Assembly: GCA_021521415.1 (NCBI GenBank)
Contig: JAIQDT010002998.1
Location: 1 to 64,000 of the forward strand
DNA: 64,000 bases
Source: Bidens hawaiensis
Lineage: Eukaryota; Streptophyta; Magnoliopsida; Asterales; Asteraceae
Direction of reading: 5' to 3'
Every line of letters begins with the position of its first letter. Position 1 is the stretch's first letter. The position numbers were made by a program, and so were the translations under genes. Below the pieces are notes generated by a model. It was not told the DNA's origin and did no database searches. It saw only the letters and a list, made by a program, of their open reading frames with translations. Below are positions 1 through 8,832 of the stretch, piece after piece.

Positions 1-6
1 ACATAT

Positions 7-437
7 TGTTGGTACATGTTTGTCAGTAGTTCATAGTCTAGTATTTGTTATCGAGTCTGTAATATAGTTAATGGTTTGTTTATGGTTTGTTTTGTAAACT
101 AGCGAAGTTATCAGCAAGTTCGCTATGGCGAACTTGCTGATCTAGCGAGGTTACTGACAACTTCGCCAGTGGCGAAGTTGTCGTGTTTAAATAGAACGTT
201 TCAGCAGAGAACGGGAGTTAGGGTTTTGGTTTTACGTTTTGTTTCGTTTTGTTCTCTGTAACAGTGACCTACTGTCACGGGTTTGGTTATTCAATATAAC
301 GTGTTTACCTTATAGCTCGTGTTCATTGTTCGTGTATTCAATCTATACAATATCTACGCTCGTATCTATATACGCAGGGATTCCGCACCTGCGTTGTTAG
401 AGATTTCCCGTATACGATCCACGTCCAGGAACCTACA
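7..437 (+). repeat. 5' LTR of element A
   Basis: The LTR is 431 bp, starts TGTTGGTACATG and ends GGAACCTACA. It is directly followed by AT and the primer binding site. It contains two perfect hairpins (110-141, 158-180), a TATA-like box (TTTAAATAG, 186-194) and a presumed transcription start downstream of it. It matches the copy at 6406-6836 base for base as far as I can read. Confidence 0.95.
110..194 (+). promoter_or_regulatory. LTR hairpin pair and TATA-like box of element A
   Basis: A 14-bp perfect stem (ATCAGCAAGTTCGC at 110-123, its complement at 128-141) has a 4-base loop. A second, 10-bp stem follows (CAACTTCGCC at 158-167, GGCGAAGTTG at 171-180) with loop AGT. Both arms are built from the GCGAAGTT-type motif that recurs in the leader. 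TTTAAATAG at 186-194 looks like the TATA box, 6 bp beyond the second hairpin. The 3' LTR has the same at 6509-6593. That this is a protein-binding promoter module is inference from position. Confidence 0.7.
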
Positions 438-439
438 AT

Positions 440-452
440 TGGTATCAGAGCC
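440..452 (+). promoter_or_regulatory. Primer binding site (tRNA-Met type)
   Basis: TGGTATCAGAGCC lies two bases after the LTR end. This is the standard plant Copia/Gypsy site complementary to the 3' end of initiator tRNA-Met, where minus-strand DNA synthesis would start. Confidence 0.93.
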
Positions 453-640
453 ATCGGCTCGATTGTGAGGTTCGGGATTTCACGCGGGTGTAGATTTCGT
501 CTCATTTCGGGTGTTACCGGGACGAGTTTTTGGTGTGTTTAATCATTCAAGCTACCTACCAGTGTGTTTAAGCCTTTAAACCTTCAAAATTCTCGTTAAA
601 ATCCGAGTTTCAGATCTGAACTGTTCTTCGTGTTCATCGG

Positions 641-827
641 GCGAAGTTACCGTTCATCGGGCGAAGTTGCTGAATTCAGGCGAAGTTGCCGTCACTGGAG
701 ATTAGGGTTTCGGCGAAGATATAAGGATTAGCGAAGTTAACCACAACTTCGCTTACCTCATAAGTTCGCCTTAGCGAAGTTACGAACAGGCGAAGTTGAC
801 TTTGGGCGAAGTTGACTTCTCGGCGAA

Positions 828-830
<3 letters not shown>
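641..830 (+). repeat. GCGAAGTT motif array in element A leader
   Basis: Nine exact copies of GCGAAGTT (either strand) start at 641, 661, 680, 731, 745 (inverted), 774, 790, 806 and 823. Near copies are at 713 and 762. The spacing is irregular, so this is not a simple tandem repeat. The same octamer forms the LTR hairpins upstream. The array ends directly at a 57-base poly(A) run. Confidence 0.85.

Positions 831-887
<57 letters not shown>
831..887 (+). repeat. Poly(A) run, 57 bases, between leader and gag
   Basis: This is a pure A homopolymer on the element's sense strand, ending 15 bp before the gag start codon. It is one of three such runs in element A (831-887, 3826-3876, 4599-4651), and no other A run of this length occurs in the window. 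The apparent poly-lysine and poly-phenylalanine ORFs over it are artefacts. Confidence 0.95.
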
Positions 888-889
<2 letters not shown>

Positions 890-902
890 GTCTTCAAGAA
901 GG

Positions 903-3551
903 ATGTCATCAATCAACATCTCAGACTTAGTCAAAATGGAAGTCGAAGCGGGATCTGCTACTAAGGCCCCAAGATTGCTGAAAGTAACCGATTTTGTGGC
1001 GTGGAAGGATAGGTTCATTCAGTATATTAAATACCAGGATGCAAAGATGTGGGTGTGCATCCAGGATGGATATATTCCACCGTCAATGGAACACGAAGGT
1101 CGGGATGTGGTAAAGAAGTACAGCCAGATGGAGGAACAAGAGAAAAAAATGTATGAGGCCGAGAGCAAGGCCCATGCTGCGATTACTATGGCTCTTCCTC
1201 AAGAGATTCTCCATACATTCAGGAAGTACACTTCTGCACGAGAGCTTTGGGATGCTCTTGAGAATAGATTCGAAGGGAACGCGGGTATTCGTGCCTCGAA
1301 GATTAAGCTGTTAAAGACCCAGTTCTCTGTCTTCAAGCATTTGAAGAACGAATCGCTCGATGATATTATCACCCGATACTATCATCTAATGACAGAGCTG
1401 AACAATTATTCGATTGCTTACCGAGAAGAAGAGATCGTTGAAAAGCTTCTCGATGCTCTCCCACCGAAGTGGGAAATGTACACCGTTCTTATGAGGGAAG
1501 ACAGAGACTTTCCTAATTATGATTTGGAAACGGCAGTAAACAAGCTCAGAACTTATGAGCTTAATATGGTTCGAAAAGAGACACCAACGGATCAGGTTCA
1601 AGACCCTGGTATGTATGGTGCCAAAGTTAACTCAGGCTCAAGTTCGAAGTCTGAATCTGCTGCTTACTACTCCAAAGGAGAGTCAGGAAATGTGTCAGTA
1701 AACATGAACGGTGATGTTTGCTTTGTTGCTGGAGGATCAAGTACTTCAAAGCCTCAAGCATCCACGAGTGGTTTCTCTGAAAATTCCTCAAGCAATAATT
1801 ATTCCAAGATGCCTATGAGTGTCAAATCTGCTGAAGAGCAGTTTGCAGTCTATGCATCATTTATTGCTTCCTATGAAAACTACATCCAAGGGAAGATTAT
1901 GGACCCTGCTGTTCTGGATGAGGATTATGACCAGATCGATGCTGATGATCTGGAGGAGATGGATTTGCAATGGCAAATGGCAATGATTGTGAGGCGAATT
2001 AAACGTTTTATGAAGAAAACTGGGAGAAAGTTTGTTGGTGGTAGGCCTGGATTCGACAAATCCAAGGTAAGGTGCTATAATTGTCAACAGTACGGGCACT
2101 TTGCCAAGGAATGCAGAAATGAGAGGGTTGAACGAGGACAAGGTCGGCCTACTCAACACTCTGGAATTAAAAGAGAGATTAACGCCATGTTGACCAGAGA
2201 AGCAGGTGAGTACAACTGGAACCTGCATTCAAATGAATCTGGTGAGCAAGCAAACATGGCTGAGGCTGAGGTTGAAGAAGGTCAGAAGGTTGGAGAATGT
2301 AAGAAGGTTGATAGAAATGAGAAAGCTACTGAAGAAGAAACAGCTTTCATGGCAGATGACAAGGATAATCGCTCCGAGGTAAGTTCTAAATCTTTCTGTA
2401 CTAAATGTGAGAACTTGTCAGAACAACTTGCTACAATTACTGATCAGTATGTTAAGTTGGATGCCGAATTTAAAACCTTGAAAGAAGATCATCACTTCAC
2501 AAAGACAAGAGAAAATAATTATAGAATAAAAATTAAAGCTTGTGAAAAAGACGTTCAAAGTTTAAAAACAAAATTAGCTGAAAAAATTGTTGTGATCGAT
2601 CTAAGCTACGAGGTTTTAGAAGAGAAAACCAAGTTAATCGCTGAGAAAGAAAAACAGATTGCTGATCACCAGGTAAAAGTGGTGGCACTAAATAGGAAAC
2701 TGGAGCAATTCCGGAACTCCACTGCCATCCTTGATCACCTTGTGAGTGATCAAGGTACCTCTGCAAAGAGGGGAGGAATTGGTTATAACGAGGTGCCACC
2801 ACCGTATAATCACAACTACACTTTCAATCCTAGTGTTCATGAATCTGTTAATTTGGTAGCTGATCAGACAAGTACTGCTAAGGAAACTGGTAAAGTACCG
2901 GAAGTTAGTAAAGGCGAAACAAGTTCGCCTGTCTCAAAAATTAAAATTTCAAGTCCTGTCTCATCTGATTCGGATAAGTCATCCGAGTCGGGTAAGACAA
3001 AAGAGAAGGAAGTATTACCCACAAGTGGAGAAAATGCTAAATCAACTAATAAGAGTACTCCACTCAACCCATATGTCCCACCTTATGTGAGACGTATGGT
3101 TAGTAATACTGCCTCCACATCTAAAACAACTGCTGACAGGAAAGCTGATTATAGATGTTGTTTTAGATGTAATCAAACAGGGCACCTTGTTGCTGATTGC
3201 CCTCTGAAGCAGCGTTTCAGAGAGGTGAGGCCCTCGAAAACTGAGACCAAGGTTTTTAGTAATCGTTTACATGTTAAAAAAGAAAACCATTCAAATTTGA
3301 GATATAATACCGGTTTTCAAAGAAACACATCTCGTTTTCACACTACTAATAACCAAACCAACTGCTATAATTCTTTTAATTCTCTTAATGTTCGTCGGTT
3401 TGGTAGGCCTCACTATCAGTCTCCAAGGAGGTATCCTGTTAGGACTCGTGGAAATTTTTATAATGCTAACTTTGGTCAGCCAAGGTGTGTGAGTTCGGTT
3501 GAGAAGGTTAATCGACCCAAGACCAAGAGGTCTTGGGTCCCCAAATTTTAA
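903..3551 (+). CDS. Extended Gag protein of element A (two zinc knuckles, coiled coil)
   Basis: An 882-aa ORF with an ATG 15 bp after the poly(A) run. Roughly residues 25-225 form a plant Copia gag region (UBN2-like; FVAWKDRFIQYI near the start, then ELWDALENRF). A CCHC zinc knuckle CYNCQQYGHFAKEC lies near residue 391 and a second, CFRCNQTGHLVADC, near residue 753. Between them is an acidic stretch followed by a lysine/glutamate-rich, probably coiled-coil segment around 500-610. The protein should form the capsid-like particle and bind element RNA. It is much longer than ordinary Copia Gag (about 300 aa); two knuckles and a long tail are more like SIRE/Maximus elements. The ORF is intact, in keeping with the identical LTRs. 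It ends in TAA just before the protease stub, in the same frame. Confidence 0.9.
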   Translation: MSSINISDLVKMEVEAGSATKAPRLLKVTDFVAWKDRFIQYIKYQDAKMWVCIQDGYIPPSMEHEGRDVVKKYSQMEEQEKKMYEAESKAHAAITMALPQEILHTFRKYTSARELWDALENRFEGNAGIRASKIKLLKTQFSVFKHLKNESLDDIITRYYHLMTELNNYSIAYREEEIVEKLLDALPPKWEMYTVLMREDRDFPNYDLETAVNKLRTYELNMVRKETPTDQVQDPGMYGAKVNSGSSSKSESAAYYSKGESGNVSVNMNGDVCFVAGGSSTSKPQASTSGFSENSSSNNYSKMPMSVKSAEEQFAVYASFIASYENYIQGKIMDPAVLDEDYDQIDADDLEEMDLQWQMAMIVRRIKRFMKKTGRKFVGGRPGFDKSKVRCYNCQQYGHFAKECRNERVERGQGRPTQHSGIKREINAMLTREAGEYNWNLHSNESGEQANMAEAEVEEGQKVGECKKVDRNEKATEEETAFMADDKDNRSEVSSKSFCTKCENLSEQLATITDQYVKLDAEFKTLKEDHHFTKTRENNYRIKIKACEKDVQSLKTKLAEKIVVIDLSYEVLEEKTKLIAEKEKQIADHQVKVVALNRKLEQFRNSTAILDHLVSDQGTSAKRGGIGYNEVPPPYNHNYTFNPSVHESVNLVADQTSTAKETGKVPEVSKGETSSPVSKIKISSPVSSDSDKSSESGKTKEKEVLPTSGENAKSTNKSTPLNPYVPPYVRRMVSNTASTSKTTADRKADYRCCFRCNQTGHLVADCPLKQRFREVRPSKTETKVFSNRLHVKKENHSNLRYNTGFQRNTSRFHTTNNQTNCYNSFNSLNVRRFGRPHYQSPRRYPVRTRGNFYNANFGQPRCVSSVEKVNRPKTKRSWVPKF

Positions 3552-3566
3552 TCATCTCTTTTATTT

Positions 3567-3806
3567 GTGCAGGAACAGTTGAACAGGGCTTCCAATAATC
3601 TTTGGGTTGTGGATAGCGGCTGTTCCCGGCACGTGACTGGTAACAAAAATTTGTTACAAGATTTAAAACCTGTTCAAGGAGCGAGAGTCAGTTTTGCCGG
3701 TGAGAGTGGAGGCAAAATATCAGGAAAGGATACGGTAACTAACGGGAAGATGACGTTAGAAAATGTGAACTTTATTGAGCTAAACGGGATGATCAATCCC
3801 GAGTAA
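3567..3806 (+). pseudogene. Aspartic protease N-terminal stub of Copia Pol
   Basis: This frame continues that of gag after one TAA codon (3549-3551). It encodes the Copia protease start with the catalytic triad DSG intact (WVVDSGCSRHVTGN) and the following flap-like region (FAGESGGKISGKDTV), then stops at TAA 3804-3806. Only about 75 residues remain, which is less than a full protease, and integrase and RT never follow. The sequence CTCTTTTATTTGTGCAG just before it resembles a plant splice acceptor. Either readthrough or splicing could in principle join it to Gag. A functional protease is unlikely. Confidence 0.8.
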
Positions 3807-3822
3807 CCATGTTTTTCTTCTG

Positions 3823-3825
<3 letters not shown>

Positions 3826-3876
<51 letters not shown>
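3826..3876 (+). repeat. Poly(A) run, 51 bases, after protease stub
   Basis: A pure A run marks the point where coding similarity to pol stops and unrelated non-coding sequence begins. Confidence 0.95.
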
Positions 3877-3879
<3 letters not shown>

Positions 3880-3882
3880 CTA

Positions 3883-4178
3883 ATCGCTTAAAATTATGTC
3901 GGTTATCTCAGTTGGAAGGACATGTCTTAGGATATGTTTTGGTCCTCATTTTCTACTTGTAGATTTTGAGGATAGCCATTAACCTGATGACTGAAAGTGA
4001 CCGGGGCGATTTATGATGTGTTTTCTTTCTATCGCTGAAAATTAGTCGTTCATACTTAGTTAGAAGGACACATACTTGTATGTGGTCGGTCCAGTTGATC
4101 CATTGGATCTTCAGGATTGCCGTTTACCTGAAAAACTTTGACGTGATCGGGGCGAATTGAAGTCAAAATTTTTTTTGG
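3883..4178 (+). repeat. Two-copy diverged tandem repeat, period about 148 bp
   Basis: The copies start at 3883 (ATCGCTTAAAATTATGTCGG) and 4031 (ATCGCTGAAAATTAGTCG). Both go on to share GTT(G/A)GAAGGACA, a GGTCC core and a CGGGGCGA tail. They are clearly related but diverged, although the element itself is new, so the duplication predates this insertion. There is no coding potential. The right edge is approximate. Confidence 0.65.
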
Positions 4179-4595
4179 GAAATGAAATTACTTTTCAAGT
4201 CTATTACTTCGTTTTGAAGTAAATGTGCTATGTTTAACAGAAAATTGATCCAACCTTGGAAAATGATATATATACTGATTGTGTGTGCTTAACTAGTGAA
4301 GTTATTAGGCTTAAAAGGCTTTAGAACAGTCATTGTATGTCATTGTAATTTTAATGGTGCGTAAAAGTGTATGTGATACTAACTTAAATTTACTCGAATT
4401 TATGTGGAAACTCCTTAAGAGTTTTGTATGTCTTCATACATATCTTTTCGAAGGATAGGCAGAAAAGCGACTACCCAGTCATACACGAGCCCGTGAGTGT
4501 TCTGATTCCCGTGAAGAAAGCATTTCAAGACACTGCAGTGATCCAGATTCGGGACTTGCAGTAGTTTAGTACTCCGATGAAAACTCTTATGTGTG

Positions 4596-4653
<58 letters not shown>

Positions 4654-5117
4654 TACTTATGAGAAGTAGTGACAATAAACACGAGAACCGACACTTCTCA
4701 AGATTTCTCAAGTTTGGAGTAAGAAGAAAACGGGAAGCAGACAACGAGTATCTACAAGTTAATCAGACACTATGGGTCGAAGTCAATTCGGGGTGACTTG
4801 GGTATAGCCAAATACGCTTTGAGAATAGATAGAAGATATCATTACCTCTGAGTTGTTGCCAACTTAAATTTTTGAGCTTAACTGAACCTTAATCCGTATC
4901 ACAGAAACGATGAAAACCATTTAAGTTATTTACATGCTTACAACCTGTCTCTTTATGTCATAATACAGCTAAACACGGATCTATGTGACAGTCACATAGT
5001 TAGTATGATTCCTGTTAGGATCTTTTCTAAAACGTGCTAGTCCTTAACTAGACTGAAATTTGATCCCTTATACTTTAAATTTTTTTTAGATAGTTTTATG
5101 TTTTTTTTACTGATTAC
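4179..5117 (+). other. Non-coding interior of element A with third poly(A) run
   Basis: I find no reading frame similar to pol here. A 53-base poly(A) run occupies 4599-4651. The end of the stretch is T-rich (5077-5108) and is followed by CTGATTAC and a nearby AG. That could be a branch point and splice acceptor feeding the aORF. The splicing idea is inference. Confidence 0.6.
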
Positions 5118-5205
5118 TATTGGTTGAGGTTGAGCATAGGAACGTAATAGATACCTTGAAGGAGTTCTTGGCATCTCAGGGGGAGATAAGCTATAGAGGC
5201 GATGA

Positions 5206-5249
5206 ACTGAGGACTAAAAGAAGAAAAACTGAGGACTAAAAGAAGAAAT
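5206..5249 (+). repeat. 22-bp tandem duplication upstream of the aORF core
   Basis: ACTGAGGACTAAAAGAAGAA plus two bases occurs twice in a row (5206-5227 and 5228-5249). Twenty-two is not a multiple of three. Without the duplication, the frame that reads FLASQGEISYRGDELRTKRR would run into the aORF frame; with it, the frame is shifted. Confidence 0.8.
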
Positions 5250-5369
5250 GATCAAGACGATGATCCCAATGCACCTTCGGGTGCAGGTGGTGAGCTGCCA
5301 AGAACCTCTCAGGCTCTTGGGGCTTCCACAACTGAGGGGGAGTCAACTGATGCAGCGGGTGATGATGTT

Positions 5370-6347
5370 GTGGATGTTGATGACGATGCTGATGTTGAAG
5401 ATGTCATCGATGCTTTGAAGGACTTAGATGAGGAGGAGGATGATGACTGTGTGAATGATGATGACGTGTTGCCCGTGGAGGAGATAGAAAGGATTGGAGA
5501 AAAGATTGATGTGGTAAATGTGTTGGAAGAAGGAGAGATCGTGGATGATGCAGTGGAACATGAGATTCCAGCTGTTGAAAGAGCAGATTTTGGGGATAAG
5601 AATGTGGTAGATGAGATGGTGTGGGAAGAGCAGCCTAGATGGAAGGAAGAATATGCTCATTGGTTTGTCAAGACCAAGAAGCCTGCTGTTCCAACCATGT
5701 TCAGAAAGAGCTACAACATTAAAGGGTATGCAGAGGCGAAAAAGGGGATTATTTGTTGGATTTATGATGAACAGCTCAAGTTGTTTGTGGTGAAGCGTTA
5801 TGATGGCGTTCAATATTTCAAGAGAATGTTGAGATCGTTCAACACATTGCCTGAATGCGAAGTAAAGGACTTGGCCAGGTTGGGCCTGATAAACAGAAGC
5901 AACGACAATATGGCTAGAATGATTGAGAAGATAATGTGGAAAGAAGGAGTAAAAGAAAAGAAGTTCGAGTTGCTAAAGCCACAAAAGGGAAAATTAGTGA
6001 AGGATACAGAAAGAGGTATGAGAGCAGATGGTAAACCGTGGATGGTGATGAAGTACAAACCAGTCCGATGTATCAAGGAGGTACCCATGAAAACTATGCC
6101 TCAAAATGTACTGAAAGATCTGAAATGGTGGTATGTGGATTGCGAGACAGCTGAGGCGGTTATGGAAGATGAGGACGAACAAGAAGTACTTCGGGTTTAT
6201 GACCCGATGCATCTTGTTAATCTATCGCAGGCTGATCTGGAAGTGCTGAACAACAAGAAGATCTTCTACATTCCTGCTTGGAAGGATCAAGCGAGGAAAT
6301 ATCAAGGAGTTGTGTCGGTTTGTGTGAGAGAAGGGGCGCACGCGTGA
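5370..6347 (+). CDS. Third ORF (aORF) of element A, unknown function
   Basis: The open frame covers 325 codons up to TGA at 6345-6347. The codon at 5370 is GTG and the first in-frame ATG is at 5616. The frame is open further upstream as far as the 22-bp duplication at 5206-5249. The first 80 residues are extremely acidic (runs of D and E); the rest is basic and mixed, with VPTMFRKSYNIKGYAEAKKG in the middle. The last 50 residues contain VYDPMHLVNLSQADLEVL followed by a YQGVV segment, a module also seen in the aORFs at 10295-13616 and, more weakly, 36639-38225. I recognise no catalytic motif. Position (after pol, before the 3' LTR) is that of env-like or accessory ORFs in plant retroelements. 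Whether it is translated is unknown. Confidence 0.6.
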   Translation: MDVDDDADVEDVIDALKDLDEEEDDDCVNDDDVLPVEEIERIGEKIDVVNVLEEGEIVDDAVEHEIPAVERADFGDKNVVDEMVWEEQPRWKEEYAHWFVKTKKPAVPTMFRKSYNIKGYAEAKKGIICWIYDEQLKLFVVKRYDGVQYFKRMLRSFNTLPECEVKDLARLGLINRSNDNMARMIEKIMWKEGVKEKKFELLKPQKGKLVKDTERGMRADGKPWMVMKYKPVRCIKEVPMKTMPQNVLKDLKWWYVDCETAEAVMEDEDEQEVLRVYDPMHLVNLSQADLEVLNNKKIFYIPAWKDQARKYQGVVSVCVREGAHA

Positions 6348-6405
6348 AAGTGCAAGATTACAAGACTCAGAGATCAAGATATGAAGCTACTGCCAAGGGG
6401 GAGTC

Positions 6406-6836
6406 TGTTGGTACATGTTTGTCAGTAGTTCATAGTCTAGTATTTGTTATCGAGTCTGTAATATAGTTAATGGTTTGTTTATGGTTTGTTTTGTAAACTA
6501 GCGAAGTTATCAGCAAGTTCGCTATGGCGAACTTGCTGATCTAGCGAGGTTACTGACAACTTCGCCAGTGGCGAAGTTGTCGTGTTTAAATAGAACGTTT
6601 CAGCAGAGAACGGGAGTTAGGGTTTTGGTTTTACGTTTTGTTTCGTTTTGTTCTCTGTAACAGTGACCTACTGTCACGGGTTTGGTTATTCAATATAACG
6701 TGTTTACCTTATAGCTCGTGTTCATTGTTCGTGTATTCAATCTATACAATATCTACGCTCGTATCTATATACGCAGGGATTCCGCACCTGCGTTGTTAGA
6801 GATTTCCCGTATACGATCCACGTCCAGGAACCTACA
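6406..6836 (+). repeat. 3' LTR of element A
   Basis: This is a 431-bp copy identical to 7-437 by eye, preceded by the purine tract CCAAGGGGGAGTC and followed by the target duplication CATAT. Identity of the two LTRs indicates insertion very recently relative to the other elements in the window. Confidence 0.95.
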
Positions 6837-6841
6837 CATAT

Positions 6842-7006
6842 ATATACATATATATATATGTATACGTGTCCGTAGATACATATTACATACTTAACTTGCT
6901 TCTTCCATTCATACATACACACATACATACATACTTACTTCTATAATTTTATCCTTACATTCTTTCATACTTTGTTTTAGCTTACTTATACGTTTCGCCC
7001 TATAAC
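6842..7006. other. TA-rich insertion-site DNA, no gene
   Basis: Short CATA and TATA repeats continue the target site of element A. I see no coding or RNA feature. Confidence 0.6.
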
Positions 7007-7222
7007 CTTCGCATATATTATTAGGGTATGCAACCCTTTAACCTTTGCATAATTTAGAAGAGTCTGCAACCCTTTAACCTTCGCAGATATTATTAGGGCC
7101 TGCAACCATTTAACCTTCGCAGAATTTAGAAGAGTTTGCAACCCTTTAACCTTCGCAGATATTATTAGGGTCTGCAACCCTTTAACCTTCGCAGATATTA
7201 TTTGGGTATGCAACCCTTTAAG
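7007..7222 (+). repeat. Six-copy 36-bp tandem repeat of two alternating types
   Basis: Six units of exactly 36 bp share CTTCGCA at the start and CAACCCTTTAAC at the end. Two versions differ in the middle: GATATTATTAGGG (type 1) and GAATTTAGAAGAG (type 2). The order is 1-2-1-2-1-1, so the array grew at least partly as a 72-bp dimer. Confidence 0.9.
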
Positions 7223-8832
7223 CATACAACCATACATATCTTGCCATACAACCATACGTTCTTTACCATACATGAATTATATATATGAATTATATATATA
7301 CATATATTCATAAACATCTGCATATATACTCCTAATCTTTTATACATTCTTTCAGTATCATTCATATATCTTTCATAAGATATTCATATAGCATACACTT
7401 ACCACTTAAGGTAAGTGTATTAGCTAACACATAGGAGTATGCACACAGCCCCGAAAAACATAACAGAGAAAATGGGCTAGACACTCAGCTGAATGCGGTT
7501 ACGTTCGAAGTTAATGGTAATCCCTTTCTTTAGTCGTGCACGGCTAACTGTATATTAATTACAAGTATTAATTGACTATATCTATCCTTTTCATACTTTT
7601 AGATTTCATCAGAAGCTTGAGTCTGAACTAATCTAATCGAATTCTCAATTTTCTATTCGAATGGACTTTCTATTCGAATGGCGGGTTCTATTCGAATGGA
7701 CTTTATATTCGAATGGACTTTCTATTTGAATGACATATTCTAATCGAATATAATTTCTTTTTGAATGAACTTTCTATTCGAATGGCATATTCTAATCGAA
7801 TGACATTCTAATCGAATGACCATTCGATTCGATTACTTTCCTATTCGATTACTTTTCTATACGATTCGAATACTTTTCTATTCGATTACTTTCTAACATC
7901 TCTTTTATACTCGTTTTGCCCGTTTAAACAATAGAACAAGTTATGAGCCATAACGAGTTCTTTTTCGTCCTTTAACTTGGGCCAAACGTCATCCGTATTA
8001 ACCATTTCATTCCAACATCTCGTTTATGTTCAAGTTTATATTTTTATTTTTTAATAAAGCCTGATTTACTATTCTACCAAGTCTCATGCAAAAACGACTT
8101 CGTTTACCCGTCCTTTTCGCAAACCGAACACTACTCGTTTTACCCGAAACGAACCAACTAACCCGTTTACTATCAAGTTAATTACTTTATCAATAATCAC
8201 GACCCGATCTATCATCCTACCAAGTTTCATGCAAATTCGTACACGAAAAGTAATCTTTTCTAACAAAAACGTACAATTGAGGTTTATGTTTGAAATCACT
8301 CGAGAAGACCAAAACCATATCAAACGAACTCCGATTTGAGTGATTCAAGTGGCCACGTGACCGGGTAGCCGAGCTCTACCAGCCCCGCCCACTTCCGTCA
8401 CCGGAATCCGCTGCTACAGTCACCGGAAAACTGAAACAGTTGCCAGAAAACTCTATTTTTATCTGTTACGGTTTTGCTGATAAAAACTGGACTTCCCGAC
8501 CTCCGATCGATGATCTGATCGTTGGAAACCTTCATTTACATGGCATGAACATCAGTTAAAATTTGAGACCTATCCGACGGTTAGATCTCCAGGAATCGTC
8601 GTGTCTCTGTGGGCTATTTTCTCAAAAACGGGAATTGGAGAAGTATGTGTTTTTGATGGTGTAGACTATGGTGTAGAGATAGATGAAAATGGAAAGGATT
8701 AGGGTTTAAGGGGGTATTATACTCCCATAAGCCCATGGACCTTAGGCCCGACCTTAGGCCCATCTTTCCTTTTTTGATCCATAATTAATTTCATCTAATT
8801 ATCCTACTTATCATTCCATCTTTGTTATTTTA
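7223..8832. other. Repetitive intergenic DNA with an ATTCGAAT-rich patch
   Basis: No gene is supported. From about 7652 to 7890 the palindrome ATTCGAAT and its variants (ATTCGATT, AATCGAAT) recur every 15-25 bp. The 8340-8770 part (CACCGGAA-rich, then AGGATTAGGGTTTAAGGG) resembles the promoter and leader end of a plant LTR, but I could not find LTR borders. Confidence 0.5.

Larger units (their letters stand above)
7..6836 (+). mobile_element. Young non-autonomous Copia-like LTR retrotransposon (element A)
   Basis: Both ends are 431-bp LTRs (7-437, 6406-6836) that begin TGTTGG, end CTACA and are identical in a by-eye comparison. The element is flanked by a 5-bp duplication CATAT (2-6 and 6837-6841), so it is an intact and recent insertion. 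A tRNA-Met primer site follows the first LTR and a purine tract (around 6394-6405) precedes the second. Inside, in order, are a motif-rich leader, a poly(A) run, a long gag ORF, a protease stub, a second poly(A) run, a 148-bp tandem repeat, a third poly(A) run, non-coding sequence and a separate third ORF (aORF). I see no integrase, reverse transcriptase or RNase H, so it must be moved by enzymes from another copy. The extended gag and the aORF suggest a SIRE/Maximus-like Copia lineage, but that is inference. Confidence 0.93.

Noticed and set aside
758..1018. ORFs with poly-Phe or poly-Lys runs over the three poly(A) tracts (also 3674-3880, 4415-4796)
   Set aside because: They are translations of homopolymers with no recognisable protein on either side.
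5424..6212. Minus-strand ORFs opposite the element A aORF
   Set aside because: They are shadows of the plus-strand frame with no recognisable features.
7007..7222. CRISPR-like direct repeats
   Set aside because: The units are contiguous with no unique spacers and the DNA is plant nuclear.
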